The notes under the pieces are model-generated. The model ran no database searches. It was given only the letters and a program-made list of their open reading frames with translations, and was not told the DNA's origin. From Aulostomus chinensis (Eukaryota; Chordata; Actinopteri; Syngnathiformes; Aulostomidae), in contig JBBMOA010000001.1 in NCBI GenBank assembly GCA_037954235.1, positions 7,774,001-7,838,000 of the forward strand: 64,000 nucleotides of DNA, in the 5' to 3' direction. Position numbers and translations under genes: made by a program. This document shows, in pieces, positions 14,332 to 30,100 of this stretch; position 1 is the first letter of the stretch; each line of letters opens with the position of its first letter.

Positions 14332-15814
14332 AACTTGCTAAAGATCTCAAAATGATGCGACAGTGATGTCAGAAGAATTGGTAATGATCTCAAAATGATG
14401 CTAACAGTAATGGAGTGAACGTTTCTAATCAACTCAAAGTGATGCTGACAGTCATGTAGTAAGTGTTGCTACTTACCTCAAAATAATGCGACAGTAATGT
14501 AGTAAAAGTTGCTACGAACCTCAAAATATTGCGACAGTGATGTCGGAAGAATTGCTAATGAACTCAAGATGATGCTAACAGTAATGTAGTGATAGTTGCT
14601 AAGAAACTCAAAATGATGCTAACAGTAATGGAGTGAAACTTTCGAATAACCTCAAAGTGATGCTTACAGTCATGGAGTAAGTGTTGCTACGAACCTAGAA
14701 AAATAATGCAACAATAATGTAGGAAGAGTTGCTACGAACCTCAAAATATTGCGACAGTGATGTCGGAAGAATTGCTAATGAACTCAAGATGATGCTAACA
14801 GTAATGGAGTGACACTTTCGAATAACCTCAAAGTGATGCTGAAAGTCATGTAGTAAGTGTTGCTACGAACCTCAAAATAATGCGACAGTAATGTAGTAAA
14901 AGTTGCTACGAACCTCAAAATATTGCGACAGTGATGTCGGAAGAATTGCGAATGAACTCAAGATCATGCTAACAGTCATGTAGTGATAGTTGCTAAGAAA
15001 CTCAGTGATGCTTACAGTAATGCAGTAAGAGTTTCGAACAACCTCAAAGTGATGCTGACAGTCATTTAGTAAGAGTTGCTAATGAACTCAATTTAATGCT
15101 ACAGTGATGTCGTGAGAATTGCTCAACAACTCAAAATGATGCTAACAGGAATGTTGTGATAGTTGCTAAAAAACTCGAACTGATGCTGACAGTAATGTAG
15201 TAAGAGTTGCTACGAACCTTAAAATAATGCAACAATAATGTAGTAAGAGTTGCTACGAACCTCAAAATATTGCGACAGTGATGTCGGATGAATTGCTAAT
15301 GAACTCAAAATGATGCTAACAGTAATGGAGTGAAACTTTCGAATACCCTCAAAGTGATGCTGACAGTCATTTAGTAAGTGTTGCTACGAACCTCAAAATA
15401 ATGCGACAGAAATGTAGTAAAAGTTGTTACGAACCTTTAAGTATTGCGATAGTGATGTCGGAAGAATTGCGAATGAACTCAAAATGATGCTAACAGTAAT
15501 GTAGTGATAGTTGCAAATCAAGTCAGTGATGCTTACAGTCATGTAGTAAGTGTTTCGAATAACCTCAAAGTGATGCTGACAGTCATGTACAAAGAGTTGC
15601 TACGAACCTCAAAATAATGCGACAGTAATGTCGGAAGAATTGCCAATGATCTCAAAATGATGCGACAGTGATGTAGTAAGAATCGCCAATGAACTCAAAA
15701 TGATGCTAACAGTTATGGAGTGAAACTATCGAATAACCTCAAAGTGATGCTGAGAGTCATTTAGTAAGAGTTGCTACGAACCTTAAAATAATGCAACAAT
15801 AATGTAGTAAGAGT
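14332..15814 (+). repeat. Satellite monomers without an obvious large-block partner
   Basis: Ordinary monomers in the usual type order. I found no long, near-identical partner elsewhere in the window, although single monomers match everywhere. No gene is seen. Confidence 0.6.
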
Positions 15815-18800
15815 TGCTACGAACCTCAAAATAATGCGACAGTGATGTCGGAAGAATTGCTAATGATCTCAAAATGATGCGACAGTGATGTAGTAAGAAT
15901 TGCTAATGAACTCAAAATGATGCTAAAAGTAATGGAGTGAACGTTTCGAATAACCTATAAGTGATGATGACAGTCATGTACTAATAGTTGCTACGAACCT
16001 CAAAATAATGCGACAGTAATGTAGTAAAAGTTGCTACGAACCTCAAAATATTGCGACAGTGATGTCGGAAGAATTGCTAATGAACTCAAGATGATGCTAA
16101 CAGTAATGGAGTGAAACTTTCGAATAACCTCAAAGTGATGCTGACAGTAATGTAGTTAGAGTTGCTACGAACCTCAAAATATTGCGACAGTGATGTCGGA
16201 AGAATTGCTAATGAACTCAAAATGATGCTAACAGTGATGTAGCGATAGTTGCTAAGAAACTCAGTGATGCTTACAGTAATGTAATAAGAGTTTCGAAAAA
16301 CTTCAAAGTGATGCTTATAGTAATGGAGTAAGAGTTGCAAATGAACTCAATTTAATGCTACAGTGATGTCGTGAGTATTGCTAATAAACTCAAAATGATG
16401 CTAACAGTAATGTAGTGATAGTTGCTAATGAACTCAAAGTGATGCTAACAGTAATGTAGTAAGAGTTGCTATGAACCTTAAAATAATGCAACAATAATGT
16501 AGTAAGAGTTGCTACGAACCTCAAAATATTGCGACAGTGATGTCGGAAGAATTGCTAATGAACTCAAAATGATGCTAACAGTAATGGAGTGAAACTTTCG
16601 AATAACCTCAAAGTGATGCTGACAGTCATGTAGTAAGTGTTGCTACGAATCTCAAAATAATGCGACAGTAATGTAGTAAAAGTTGCTACGAACCTCAAAA
16701 TATTGCGATAGTGATGTCGGAAGAATTGCTAATGAACTCAAAATGATGCTAACAGTAATGTAGTGATAGTTGCTAATCAACTCAGTGATGCTTACAGTAA
16801 TGTAGTAAGTGTTTCGAATAACCTCAAAGTGATGCTGACAGTCATGTACGAAGAGTTGCTACGAACCTCAAAATAATGCGACAGTAATGTAGTAAAAGTT
16901 GCTACGAACCTCAAAATATTGCGACAGTGATGTCGGAAGAATTGCTAATGAACTCAAAATGATGCTAAAAGTAATGGAGTGAACGTTTCGAATAACCTCA
17001 AAGTGATGATGACAGTCATGTACTAATAGTTGCGACGAACCTCAAAATAATGCGACAGTAATTTAGTAAAAGTTGCTACGAACCTCAAAATATTGCGACA
17101 GTGATGTCGGAAGAATTCCTCATGATCTCAAAATGATGCGACAGTGATGTAGTAAGAGTTGCTAATGAACTCAAAATGATGCTAACAGTAATGGAGTGAA
17201 CGTTTCGAATAACCTCAAAGTGATGCTGACAGTCATGTAGTAAGAGTTGCTACGAACCTTAAAATAATGCAACAATAATGTAGTAAGAGTTGCTACGAAC
17301 CTCAAAATATTGCGAAAGTGATGTCGGAAGAATTCCTCATGATCTCAAAATGATGCGACAGTGAATTAGTAAGAATTGCTAATGAACTCAAAATGATGCT
17401 AACAGTAATAGAGTGAACGTTTCGAATAACCTCAAAGTGATGCTGACAGTCATGTAGTAAAAGTTGCTACGAACCTCAAAATATTGCGACAGTGATGTCG
17501 GAAGAATTGCTAATGAACTCAAAATGATGCTAAAAGTAATGTAGTGATAGTTGCTAATCAACTCAGTGATGCTTGCAGTAATGTAGTAAGTGTTTCGAAT
17601 AACCTCAAAGTGATGCTGACAGTCATGTAGTAAGAGTTGCTACGAACCTCAAAATAATGCAAAAGTGATGTCAGAAGAATTGCTAAAGATCTCAAAAAAA
17701 TGCGACAGTAATGTCAGAAGAATCGCTCATGAACTCAAGATGATGCTAACAGTAATGTAGTGAAAGTTGCTAAGAAACTCAGTGATGCTTACAGTAATGT
17801 AGTAAGAGTTTCGAACAACCTCAAAGTGATGCTGACAGTCATTTAGTAAGAGTTGCGAATGAACTCAATTCAATGCTACAGTGATGTTCTGAGAATTGCT
17901 CATTAACTCAAAATGATGCTAACAGTAATGTAGTTATAGTTGCTAATAAACTCAAAGTGATGCTGACAGTAATGTAGTAAGAGTTGCTACGGTCCTTAAA
18001 ATAATGCGACAGTAATGTAGTAAAAGTTGCTACGAACCTCAAAATATTGCGACAGTGATGTCGGAAGAATTGCTAATGAACTCAAAATGATGCTAACAGT
18101 AATGTAGTGGTAGTTGCTAATCAACTCAGTGATGCTTACAGTAATGTAGTAAGTGTTTCGAATAACCTCAAAGTGATGCTGACAGTCATGTAGTAACAGT
18201 TGCTACGAACCTCAAAATATTGCGACAGTGATGTAGTAAGAATTGCTAATGATCTCAAAATGATGAGACAGTGATGTAGTAAGAAGTGCTAATGAACTCA
18301 AAATGATGCTAACAGTAATGGAGTGAAAGTTTCGAAATAACCTCAAAGTGATGCTGACAGTCATGTAGTAAGTGTTGCTATGAACCTCAAAATATTGCGA
18401 CAGTGATGTCGGAAGACTTGCGAATGAACTCAAAATGATGCTAACAGTAATGTAGTGATAGTTGCTAATTAACTCAGTGATGTTTACAGTAATGTCGTAA
18501 GTGTTTCGAACAACCTAAAAGTGATGCTGTCAGTCATGTAGTAAAAGTTGCTTCTAACCTCAAAATGATGCTAACAGTTATGTAGTGATTGTTTCTAATC
18601 AACTCAGTGATGCTGACAGTGATGTAGTAAGTGTTTCGAACAACCTCCAAGTGATGCTGACAGTCTTGTACTAAGAGTTGCTACGAACCTCAAAATATTG
18701 CACGGGAATGTAGTAAAAGTTGCTACGAACCTCAAAATATAGCGACAGTGATGTCGGAAGAATTGCTAATGAACTCAAGATGATGCTAACAGTAATGGAG

Positions 18801-21800
18801 TGAAACTTTCGAATAACCTCAAAGTGATGCTGACAGTCATGTAGTAAAACTTGCTAAGAAAACTCAAAATATTGCGACAGTGATGTCGGAAGAATTGCTA
18901 ATGAACTCAAGATGATGCTACCAGTAATGTAGCGATAGTTGCTAAGAAACTCAGTGATGCTTACAGTAATGTAGTAAGAGTTTCGAACAACTTCAAAGTG
19001 ATGCTTACAGTAATGTATTAAGAGTTGCAAATGAACTCAATTTAATGCTACAGTGATGTCGTGAGTATTCCTAATTAACTCAAAATGATGGTAACAGTAA
19101 TGTAGTAAGAGTTGCTATGAACCTTAAAATAATGCAACAATAATGTAGTAAGAGTTGCTACGAACCTCAAAATATTGCGACAGTGATGTCGGAAGAATTC
19201 CTAATGAACTCAAAATGATGCTAACAGTAATGGAGTGAAACTTTCGAATAACCTCAAAGTGATGCTGACAGTCATGTACGAAGAGTTGCTACGAACCTCA
19301 AAATAATGCGACAGTGATGTCAGAAGAATTGCTAAAGATCTCAAAATGATGCAACAGTGATGTTAGAAGAATTGCTATTGATCTGAAAATGATGCTAACA
19401 GTAATGGAGTGAACGTTTCGAATAACTTCAAAGTGATGCTGACAGTCATGTACTAATAGTTGCTACGAACCTCAAAATAATGCGACAGTAATGTAGTAAA
19501 AGTTGCTACGAACCTCAAAATATTGCGACAGTGATGCAGTAAGAATTGCTAATGAACTTAAAATGATGCTAACAGTACTGTAGTAAGAATTGCTAATGAA
19601 CTCAAAATGATGCTCACAGTAATTGAGTGAAAGCATCGAATAACCTCAAAGTGATGCTGACAGTCATGTAGTAAGAGTTGCTACAAACCTCAAAATAATG
19701 TGACAGTCATGTAGTAAAAGTTGCTACGAACCTCAAAATATTGCGACAGTGATGTCGGAAGAATTGCTAATGAACTCAAAATGATGCTAATTGTAATGTA
19801 GTGATAGTTGCTTATTAACTCACTGATGCTTACACTAATGTAGTAAGTGTTTCCAACAACCTCAAAGTGATGCTGACAGTCATGTACGAAGAGTTGCTAC
19901 GAACCTCAAAATAATGCGACAGTAATGTAGTAAAAGTTGCTACGAACCTCAAAATATTGCGACAGTGATGTCGGAAGAATTGCTAATGAACTCAAAATGA
20001 TGCTAACAGTAATGAAGTGATAGTTGCTAATCAAGTCAGTGATGCTTACAGTAATGTAGTAAGTGTTTCGAACAACCTCAAAGTGATGCTGACAGTCATG
20101 TAGTAAGAGTTGCTACGAACCTCAAAATAATGCGACAGTGATGTCAGAAGAATTGCTAAAGATCTCAAAATGATGCAACAGTGATGTTAGAAGAATTGCT
20201 AATGATCTGAAAATGATGCTAACAGTAATGGAGTGAACGTTTCGAATAACCTCAAAGTGATGCTGACAGTCATGTAGTAAGAGTTGCTACGAACCTCAAA
20301 ATAATGCGACAGTAATGGAGTAAAAGTTGCTACGAACCTCAAAATATTGCGACAGTGATGTCGGAAGAATTGCTAATGAACTCAAAATGATGCTAACAGT
20401 AATGTAGTGATAGTTGCTAATTAACTCAGTGATGCTTACAGTAATGTAGTAAGTGTTTCCAACAACCTAAAAGTGATGCTGTCAGTCATGTAGTAACAGT
20501 TGCTTCTAACCTCAAAATGATGCTCACAGTAATGTAGTGATAGTTGCTACTAAACTCAGTGATGTTTACAGTAATGTAGTAAGTGTTTCAAACAACCTAA
20601 AAGTGATGCTGACAGTCATGTAGTAAGAGTTGCTACTAACCTCAATTTAATGCTACAGTGATGTCTATGAATTGCTAATAAACTCAAAATGACGCGAACA
20701 GTAATGTAGTGATAGTTGCTAATAAACTCAAAATCATGCTAACAGTAATGTAGTGATAGTTGCTAATCAACTCAGTGATGCTTACAGTAATGTAGTAAGT
20801 GTTTCGAACAACCTCAAAGTGATGCTGACAGTCATGTAGTAAGAGTTGTTTCTAACCTCAAAATGATGCTAAAAGTAATGTAGTGATAGTTGCTAATGAA
20901 CTCAAAGTGATGCTGAAAGTAATGTAGTGATAGTTGCTAATGAACTCAAAGTGATGCTGACAGTAATGTAGTAAGAGTTGCTTCGAACCTCAAAGTAATG
21001 CGACAGTGATGTCAAAAATATTGTTCATGATCTCAAACTGATGCGACAGTGATGTAGTAAGAATTGCTAATGAACTCAAAATGATGCTAACAGAAATGGA
21101 GTGAAAGTTTCGAATAACCTCAAAGTGATGCTAACAGTCATGTAGTAAGTGTTGATACGAACCTCAAAATATTGCGACAGTGATTTCGGAAGCATTTCTA
21201 ATAAACTCAAATTGATGCTAACAGTAATGTAGTGATAGTTGCTACTAAACTCAAAGTGATGCTATGTAGTAAGAGTTGCTACGAACCTTAAAATAATGCA
21301 GCAATAATGTAGTAAGAGTTGCTACGAACCTCAAAATAATGTGACAGTGATGTCAGAAGAATTGCAAATGATCTCAAAATGATGCGACAGTAATGTAGTA
21401 CGAATTGATAATGAACTCAAAATGATGCTTACAGTAATGGAGGGAAAGTTTCGAATAACCTCAAAGTGATGCTGACAGTCATGTAGAAAGTGTTTCGAAT
21501 AACCTCAAAGTGATGCTGACAGTCATGTACTAAGAGTTGCTACGAACCTCAAAATAATGCGACAGTAATGTAGTAATAGTTGCTACGAACCTCAAAATAT
21601 TGCGACAGTGATGTCGGAAGAATTGCTAATGAACTCAAAATGATGCTAACAGTAATGTAGTGATAGTTGCTAATCAACTCAGTGGTGCTTACAGTAATGT
21701 AGTAAGTGTTTCGAATAAACTCAAAGTGATGCTGACAGTCATGTAGTAAGAGTTGCTTCGAACCTCAAAATAATGCGACAGTGATGTCAGAAGAATTGCT

Positions 21801-24165
21801 AATGATCTCAAAATGATGCGACAGTGATGTAGTAAGAATTGCTAATGAACTCAAAATGATGCTAACAGTAATGGAGTGAAAGTTTCGAATAACCTCAAAG
21901 TGATGCTGACAGTCATGTAGTAAGTGTTGCTCCGAACCTCAAAATATTGCGACAGTGATGTCGGAAGAATTGCTAATGAACTCAAAATTATGCTAACAGT
22001 AATGTAGATATAGTTGCTAATTAACTCAGTGATGCTTACAGTAATGTAGTAAGTGTTTCCAACAACCTAAAAGTGATGCTGTCAGTCATGTAGTAACAGT
22101 TGCTTCTAACCTCAAAATGATGCGAACAGTAATGTAGTGATAGTTGCTATTAACTCAGTGATGCTTAAAGTAATGTAGTAAGTGTTTCCAACAACCTCAA
22201 AGTGATGCTGACAGTCATGTAGTAAGAGTTTCAAACAACCTCAAAGTGATGCTGACAGTCATGTAGTAAGAATTGCTAATGAACTCAATTTAATGCTACA
22301 GTGATGTCGAAAGAATTTCTAATGAACTCAAAATGATGCTAACAGTAATGTAGTGATAGTTGCTAATAAACTCAAAGTGATGCTGACAGTCATGTAGTAA
22401 GAGTTGCTACGAACCTTAAAATAATGCAACAATAATGTCGGAAGAGTTGCTACGAACCTCAAAATATTGCGACAGTGATGTCGGAAGAATTGCTAATGAA
22501 CTTAAAATGATGCTAACAGTAATGTAGTGATAGTTGCTAATCAACTCCGTGATGCATACAGTAATGTAGTAAGTGTTTCGAATAACCTCAAAGTGATGGT
22601 GACAGTCATGTAGTAAGAGTTGCTACGAACCTCAAAATAATGCGACAGTGATGTCGGAAGAATTGCTAATGACCTCAAAATGATGCGACAGTGATGTAGT
22701 AAGAATTGCTAATGAACTCAAAATGATGCTGACAGTAATGGAGTGAAAGTTTTGAATAACCTCAAAGTGATGCTGACAGTCATGTCGTAAGAGATGCTAC
22801 AAACCTCAATTTAATGCTCCAGTGATGTCTATGAATTGCTAATGAACTCAAAGTGATGCTGACAGTAATGTAGTGATAGTTGCTAATGAACTCAAAGTGA
22901 TGCTGACAGTAATGTAGTAAGAGTTGCTACTAACCTCAATTTAATGCTACAGTGATGTCTATGAATTGCTAATAAACTCAAAATGATACTAACAGTAATG
23001 TAGTGATAGTTGCTAATAAACTCAAAGTGTGCTGACAGTAATGTAGTAAGAGTTGCTACGAACCTTTAAATAATGCAACAGTAATGAACTCAAAATGATG
23101 CTAACAGTAATGGAGTGAAAGTTTCGAATAACCTCAAAATGATGCTGATGGTCATGTAGTAAGAGTTGCTACGAACCTCAAAATAATGCGACAGTAATGT
23201 AGTAAGAGTTGCTACGAACCTTTAAATAATGCAACAGTAATGTAATAAAAGTTGCTACGAACCTCAAAATAATGCGACAGTGATTCCAGAAGAATTGCTA
23301 AAGATCTCAAAATGATGTGACAGTGATTCAGTAAGAATTGCTAATGAACTCAAAATGATGCTAACAGTAATGGAGGGAACGTTTCGAATAACCTCAAAGT
23401 GATGCTGACGGTCATGTAGTAAGAGTTGCTACGAACCTTAAAATAATACAACAGTAATGTAGTAAGAGTTGCTTTGAACCTAAAAAATAATGCGACAGTG
23501 ATGTCAGAAGAAATGTAATGAACTCAAAATGATGCTAACTGTAATGTAGTGAAAGTTTCGAATAACCTCAAAGTGATGCTGACAGTCACGTGGTTAGAGT
23601 TGCGAGTAACCTAAAAATGATGCTGATTGTAATGTAGTAAGAGTTGCTACGAACCTCAAAATAATGCAACAGTGATGTCAGAAGAATTGCTAATGAACTC
23701 AAAATGATGCTGACAGTGATTTTGAAAGAATTGCTAATAAACTAAAAATGATGCTAACAGTAACGTAGTGATAGCTGCTAAGAACTTAAAAATGATGCTA
23801 AAGTGATGTAGGAAGATTTTAATGAAATCAAAAATGATTTTGACAGTGATGTCTTATGAATTGCTAATGAACTCAAAATGATGCTAACAGTAATGTAGTG
23901 ATAGTTGCTAATCAACTCAGTGATGCTTACAGTAATGTAGTAAGTGTTTCGAACAACCTCAAAGTGATGCTGACAGTCATGTAGTAAGAGTTGCTATGAA
24001 CCTCAAAATAATGCGACAGTGATGTCGGGAGAATTGCTAAAGATCTCAAAATGATGCGACAGTGATTTAGTAAGAATTGCTAATGAACTCAAAATGATGC
24101 CAAGATTAATGGAGTGAAAGTTTCGAATAACCTCAAAGTGATGGTGAAAGTCATGTAGTAAGAGT
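15815..24165 (+). repeat. ~8.35 kb macro-repeat, copy 1
   Basis: This copy is followed directly by copy 2. The offset is 8,351 bp at 15.8-18.8 kb and 8,394 bp from about 18.85 to 21.36 kb, because copy 2 has gained one 43 bp monomer. Later the offset is 8,742 and then 8,874 bp. Landmarks include aatgacgcgaacagtaatg near 20,690, tcaactccgtgatgcatac near 22,542 and gtcacgtggttagagttgcg near 23,585, each with one partner in copy 2. Confidence 0.85.
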
Positions 24166-27100
24166 TGCAACGAACCTCAAAATAATGCGACAGTGATGTC
24201 GGAAGAATTGCTAATGATCTCAAAATGATGCGACAGTGATGTAGTAAGAATTGCTAATGAACTCAAAATGATGCTAAAAGTAATGGAGTGAACGTTTCGA
24301 ATAACCTATAAGTGATGATGACAGTCATGTACTAATAGTTGCTACGAACCTCAAAATAATGCGACAGTAATGTAGTAAAAGTTGCTACGAACCTCAAAAT
24401 ATTGCGACAGTGATGTCGGAAGAATTGCTAATGAACTCAAGATGATGCTAACAGTAATGGAGTGAAACTTTCGAATAACCTCAAAGTGATGCTGACAGTA
24501 ATGTAGTTAGAGTTGCTACGAACCTCAAAATATTGCGACAGTGATGTCAGAAGAATTGCTAATGAACTCAAAATGATGCTAACAGTAATGTAGCGATAGT
24601 TGCTAAGAAACTCAGTGATGCTTACAGTAATGTAATAAGAGTTTCGAAAAACTTCAAAGTGATGCTTATAGTAATGGAGTAAGAGTTGCAAATGAACTCA
24701 ATTTAATGCTACAGTGATGTCGTGAGTATTGCTAATAAACTCAAAATGATGCTAACAGTAATGTAGTGATAGTTGCTAATGAACTCAAAGTGATGCTAAC
24801 AGTAATGTAGTAAGAGTTGCTATGAACCTTAAAATAATGCAACAATAATGTAGTAAGAGTTGCTACGAACCTCAAAATATTGCGACAGTGATGTCGGAAG
24901 AATTGCTAATGAACTCAAAATGATGCTAACAGTAATGGAGTGAAACTTTCGAATAACCTCAAAGTGATGCTGACAGTCATGTAGTAAGTGTTGCTACGAA
25001 TCTCAAAATAATGCGACAGTAATGTAGTAAAAGTTGCTACGAACCTCAAAATATTGCGATAGTGATGTCGGAAGAATTGCTAATGAACTCAAAATGATGC
25101 TAACAGTAATGTAGTGATAGTTGCTAATCAACTCAGTGATGCTTACAGTAATGTAGTAAGTGTTTCGAATAACCTCAAAGTGATGCTGACAGTCATGTAC
25201 GAAGAGTTGCTACGAACCTCAAAATAATGCGACAGTAATGTAGTAAAAGTTGCTACGAACCTCAAAATATTGCAACAGTGATGTCGGAAGAATTGCTAAT
25301 GAACTCAAAATGATGCTAAAAGTAATGGAGTGAACGTTTCGAATAACCTCAAAGTGATGATGACAGTCATGTACTAATAGTTGCGACGAACCTCAAAATA
25401 ATGCGACAGTAATTTAGTAAAAGTTGGTACGAACCTCAAAATATTGCGACAGTGATGTCGGAAGAATTCCTCATGATCTCAAAATGATGCGACAGTGATG
25501 TAGTAAGAGTTGCTAATGAACTCAAAATGATGCTAACAGTAATGGAGTGAACGTTTCGAATAACCTCAAAGTGATGCTGACAGTCATGTAGTAAGAGTTG
25601 CTACGAACCTTAAAATAATGCAACAATAATGTAGTAAGAGTTGCTACGAACCTCAAAATATTGCGAAAGTGATGTCGGAAGAATTCCTCATGATCTCAAA
25701 ATGATGCGACAGTGAATTAGTAAGAATTGCTAATGAACTCAAAATGATGCTAACAGTAATAGAGTGAACGTTTCGAATAACCTCAAAGTGATGCTGACAG
25801 TCATGTAGTAAAAGTTGCTACGAACCTCAAAATATTGCGACAGTGATGTCGGAAGAATTGCTAATGAACTCAAAATGATGCTAACAGTAATGTAGTGATA
25901 GTTGCTAATCAACTCAGTGATGCTTGCAGTAATGTAGTAAGTGTTTCGAATAACCTCAAAGTGATGCTGACAGTCATGTAGTAAGAGTTGCTACGAACCT
26001 CAAAATAATGCAAAAGTGATGTCAGAAGAATTGCTAAAGATCTCAAAAAAATGCGACAGTAATGTCAGAAGAATCGCTCATGAACTCAAGATGATGCTAA
26101 CAGTAATGTAGTGAAAGTTGCTAAGAAACTCAGTGATGCTTACAGTAATGTAGTAAGAGTTTCGAACAACCTCAAAGTGATGCTGACAGTCATTTAGTAA
26201 GAGTTGCGAATGAACTCAATTCAATGCTACAGTGATGTTCTGAGAATTGCTCATTAACTCAAAATGATGCTAACAGTAATGTAGTTATAGTTGCTAATAA
26301 ACTCAAAGTGATGCTGACAGTAATGTAGTAAGAGTTGCTACGGTCCTTAAAATAATGCGACAGTAATGTAGTAAAAGTTGCTACGAACCTCAAAATATTG
26401 CGACAGTGATGTCGGAAGAATTGCTAATGAACTCAAAATGATGCTAACAATAATGTAGTGGTAGTTGCTAATCAACTCAGTGGTGCTTACAGTAATGTAG
26501 TAAGTGTTTCGAATAACCTCAAAGTGATGCTGACAGTCATGTAGTAACAGTTGCTACGAACCTCAAAATAATGCGACAGTGATGTAGTAAGAATTGCTAA
26601 TGATCTCAAAATGATGAGACAGTGATGTAGTAAGAAGTGCTAATGAACTCAAAATGATGCTAACAGTAATGGAGTGAAAGTTTCGAAATAACCTCAAAGT
26701 GATGCTGACAGTCATGTAGTAAGTGTTGCTATGAACCTCAAAATATTGCGACAGTGATGTCGGAAGAATTGCGAATGAACTCAAAATGATGCTAACAGTA
26801 ATGTAGTGATAGTTGCTAATTAACTCAGTGATGTTTACAGTAATGTCGTAAGTGTTTCGAACAACCTAAAAGTGATGCTGTCAGTCATGTAGTAAAAGTT
26901 GCTTCTAATCTCAAAATGATGCTAACAGTTATGTAGTGATAGTTTCTAATCAACTCAGTGATGCTGACAGTGATGTAGTAAGTGTTTCGAACAACCTCAA
27001 AGTGATGCTGACAGTCTTGTACTAAGAGTTGCTACGAACCTCAAAATATTGCACGGGAATGTAGTAAAAGTTGCTACGAACCTCAAAATATAGCGACAGT

Positions 27101-30100
27101 GATGTCGGAAGAATTGCTAATGAACTCAAGATGATGCTAACAGTAATGGAGTGAAACTTTCGAATAACCTCAAAGTGATGCTGACAGTCATGTAGTGACT
27201 GTTGCTACGAACCTCAAAGTGATGGGACAGTAATGTAGTAAAACTTGCTAAGAAAACTCAAAATATTGCGACAGTGATGTCGGAAGAATTGCTAATGAAC
27301 TCAAGATGATGCTACCAGTAATGTAGCGATAGTTGCTAAGAAACTCAGTGATGCTTACAGTAATGTAGTAAGAGTTTCGAACAACTTCAAAGTGATGCTT
27401 ACAGTAATGTATTAAGAGTTGCAAATGAACTCAATTTAATGCTACAGTGATGTCGTGAGTATTCCTAATTAACTCAAAATGATGGTAACAGTAATGTAGT
27501 AAGAGTTGCTATGAACCTTAAAATAATGCAACAATAATGTAGTAAGAGTTGCTACGAACCTCAAAATATTGCGACAGTGATGTCGGAAGAATTCCTAATG
27601 AACTCAAAATGATGCTAACAGTAATGGAGTGAAACTTTCGAATAACCTCAAAGTGATGCTGACAGTCATGTACGAAGAGTTGCTACGAACCTCAAAATAA
27701 TGCGACAGTGATGTCAGAAGAATTGCTAAAGATCTCAAAATGATGCAACAGTGATGTTAGAAGAATTGCTATTGATCTGAAAATGATGCTAACAGTAATG
27801 GAGTGAACGTTTCGAATAACTTCAAAGTGATGCTGACAGTCATGTACTAAGAGTTGCTACTAACCTCAAAATAATGCGACAGTAATGTAGTAAAAGTTGC
27901 TACGAACCTCAAAATATTGCGACAGTGATGCAGTAAGAATTGCTAATGAACTTAAAATGATGCTAACAGTACTGTAGTAAGAATTGCTAATGAACTCAAA
28001 ATGATGCTCACAGTAATTGAGTGAAAGCATCGAATAACCTCAAAGTGATGCTGACAGTCATGTAGTAAGAGTTGCTACAAACCTCAAAATAATGTGACAG
28101 TCATGTAGTAAAAGTTGCTACGAACCTCAAAATATTGCGACAGTGATGTCGGAAGAATTGCTAATGAACTCAAAATGATGCTAATTGTAATGTAGTGATA
28201 GTTGCTAATTAACTCACTGATGCTTACACTAATGTAGTAAGTGTTTCCAACAACCTCAAAGTGATGCTGACAGTCATGTACGAAGAGTTGCTACGAACCT
28301 CAAAATAATGCGACAGTAATGTAGTAAAAGTTGCTACGAACCTCAAAATATTGCGACAGTGATGTCGGAAGAATTGCTAATGAACTCAAAATGATGCTAA
28401 CAGTAATGAAGTGATAGTTGCTAATCAAGTCAGTGATGCTTACAGTAATGTAGTCAGTGTTTCGAACAACCTCAAAGTGATGCTGACAGTCATGTAGTAA
28501 GAGTTGCTACGAACCTCAAAATAATGCGACAGTGATGTCAGAAGAATTGCTAAAGATCTCAAAATGATGCAACAGTGATGTTAGAAGAATTGCTAATGAT
28601 CTGAAAATGATGCTAACAGTAATGGAGTGAACGTTTCGAATAACCTCAAAGTGATGCTGACAGTCATGTAGTAAGAGTTGCTACGAACCTCAAAATAATG
28701 CGACAGTAATGTAGTAAAAGTTGCTACGAACCTCAAAATATTGCGACAGTGATGTCGGAAGAATTGCTAATGAACTCAAAATGATGCTAACAGTAATGTA
28801 GTGATAGTTGCTAATTAACTCAGTGATGCTTACAGTAATGTAGTAAGTGTTTCCAACAACCTAAAAGTGATGCTGTCAGTCATGTAGTAACAGTTGCTTC
28901 TAACCTCAAAATGATGCTAACAGTAATGTAGTGATAGTTGCTAATCAACTCAGTGATGTTTACAGTAATGTAGTAAGTGTTTCAAACAACCTAAAAGTGA
29001 TGCTGACAGTCATGTAGTAAGAGTTGCTACTAACCTCAATTTAATGCTACAGTGATGTCTATGAATTGCTAATAAACTCAAAATGACGCGAACAGTAATG
29101 TAGTGATAGTTGCTAATAAACTCAAAATCATGCTAACAGTAATGTAGTGATAGTTGCTAATCAACTCAGTGATGCTTACAGTAATGTAGTAAGTGTTTCG
29201 AACAACCTCAAAGTGATGCTGACAGTCATGTAGTAAGAGTTGTTTCTAACCTCAAAATGATGCTAAAAGTAATGTAGTGATAGTTGCTAATGAACTCAAA
29301 GTGATGCTGAAAGTAATGTAGTGATAGTTGCTAATGAACTCAAAGTGATGCTGACAGTAATGTAGTAAGAGTTGCTTCGAACCTCAAAGTAATGCGACAG
29401 TGATGTCAAAAATATTGTTCATGATCTCAAACTGATGCGACAGTGATGTAGTAAGAATTGCTAATGAACTCAAAATGATGCTAACAGAAATGGAGTGAAA
29501 GTTTCGAATAACCTCAAAGTGATGCTAACAGTCATGTAGTAAGTGTTGATACGAACCTCAAAATATTGCGACAGTGATTTCGGAAGCATTTCTAATAAAC
29601 TCAAATTGATGCTAACAGTAATGTAGTGATAGTTGCTACTAAACTCAAAGTGATGCTATGTAGTAAGAGTTGCTACGAACCTTAAAATAATGCAGCAATA
29701 ATGTAGTAAGAGTTGCTACGAACCTCAAAATAATGTGACAGTGATGTCAGAAGAATTGCAAAAGATCTCAAAATGATGCGACAGTGATGTAGTAAGAATT
29801 GCTAATGAACTCAAAATGATGCTAACAGTAATGGAGTGAAAGTTTCGAATAACCTCAAAGTGATGCTGACAGTCATGTACGAAGTGTTGCTACAAACCTC
29901 AAAATAATGCGACAGTAATGTAATAAAAGTTGCTACGAACCTCAAAATATTGCGACAGTGATGTCGGAAGGATTGCTAATGAACTCAAAATGATGCTAAC
30001 AGTAATGTAGTGATAGTTGCTAATAAACTCAGTGATGCTTACAGTAATGTAGTAAGTGTTTCCAACAACCTAAAAGTGATGCTGTCAGTCATGTAGTAAC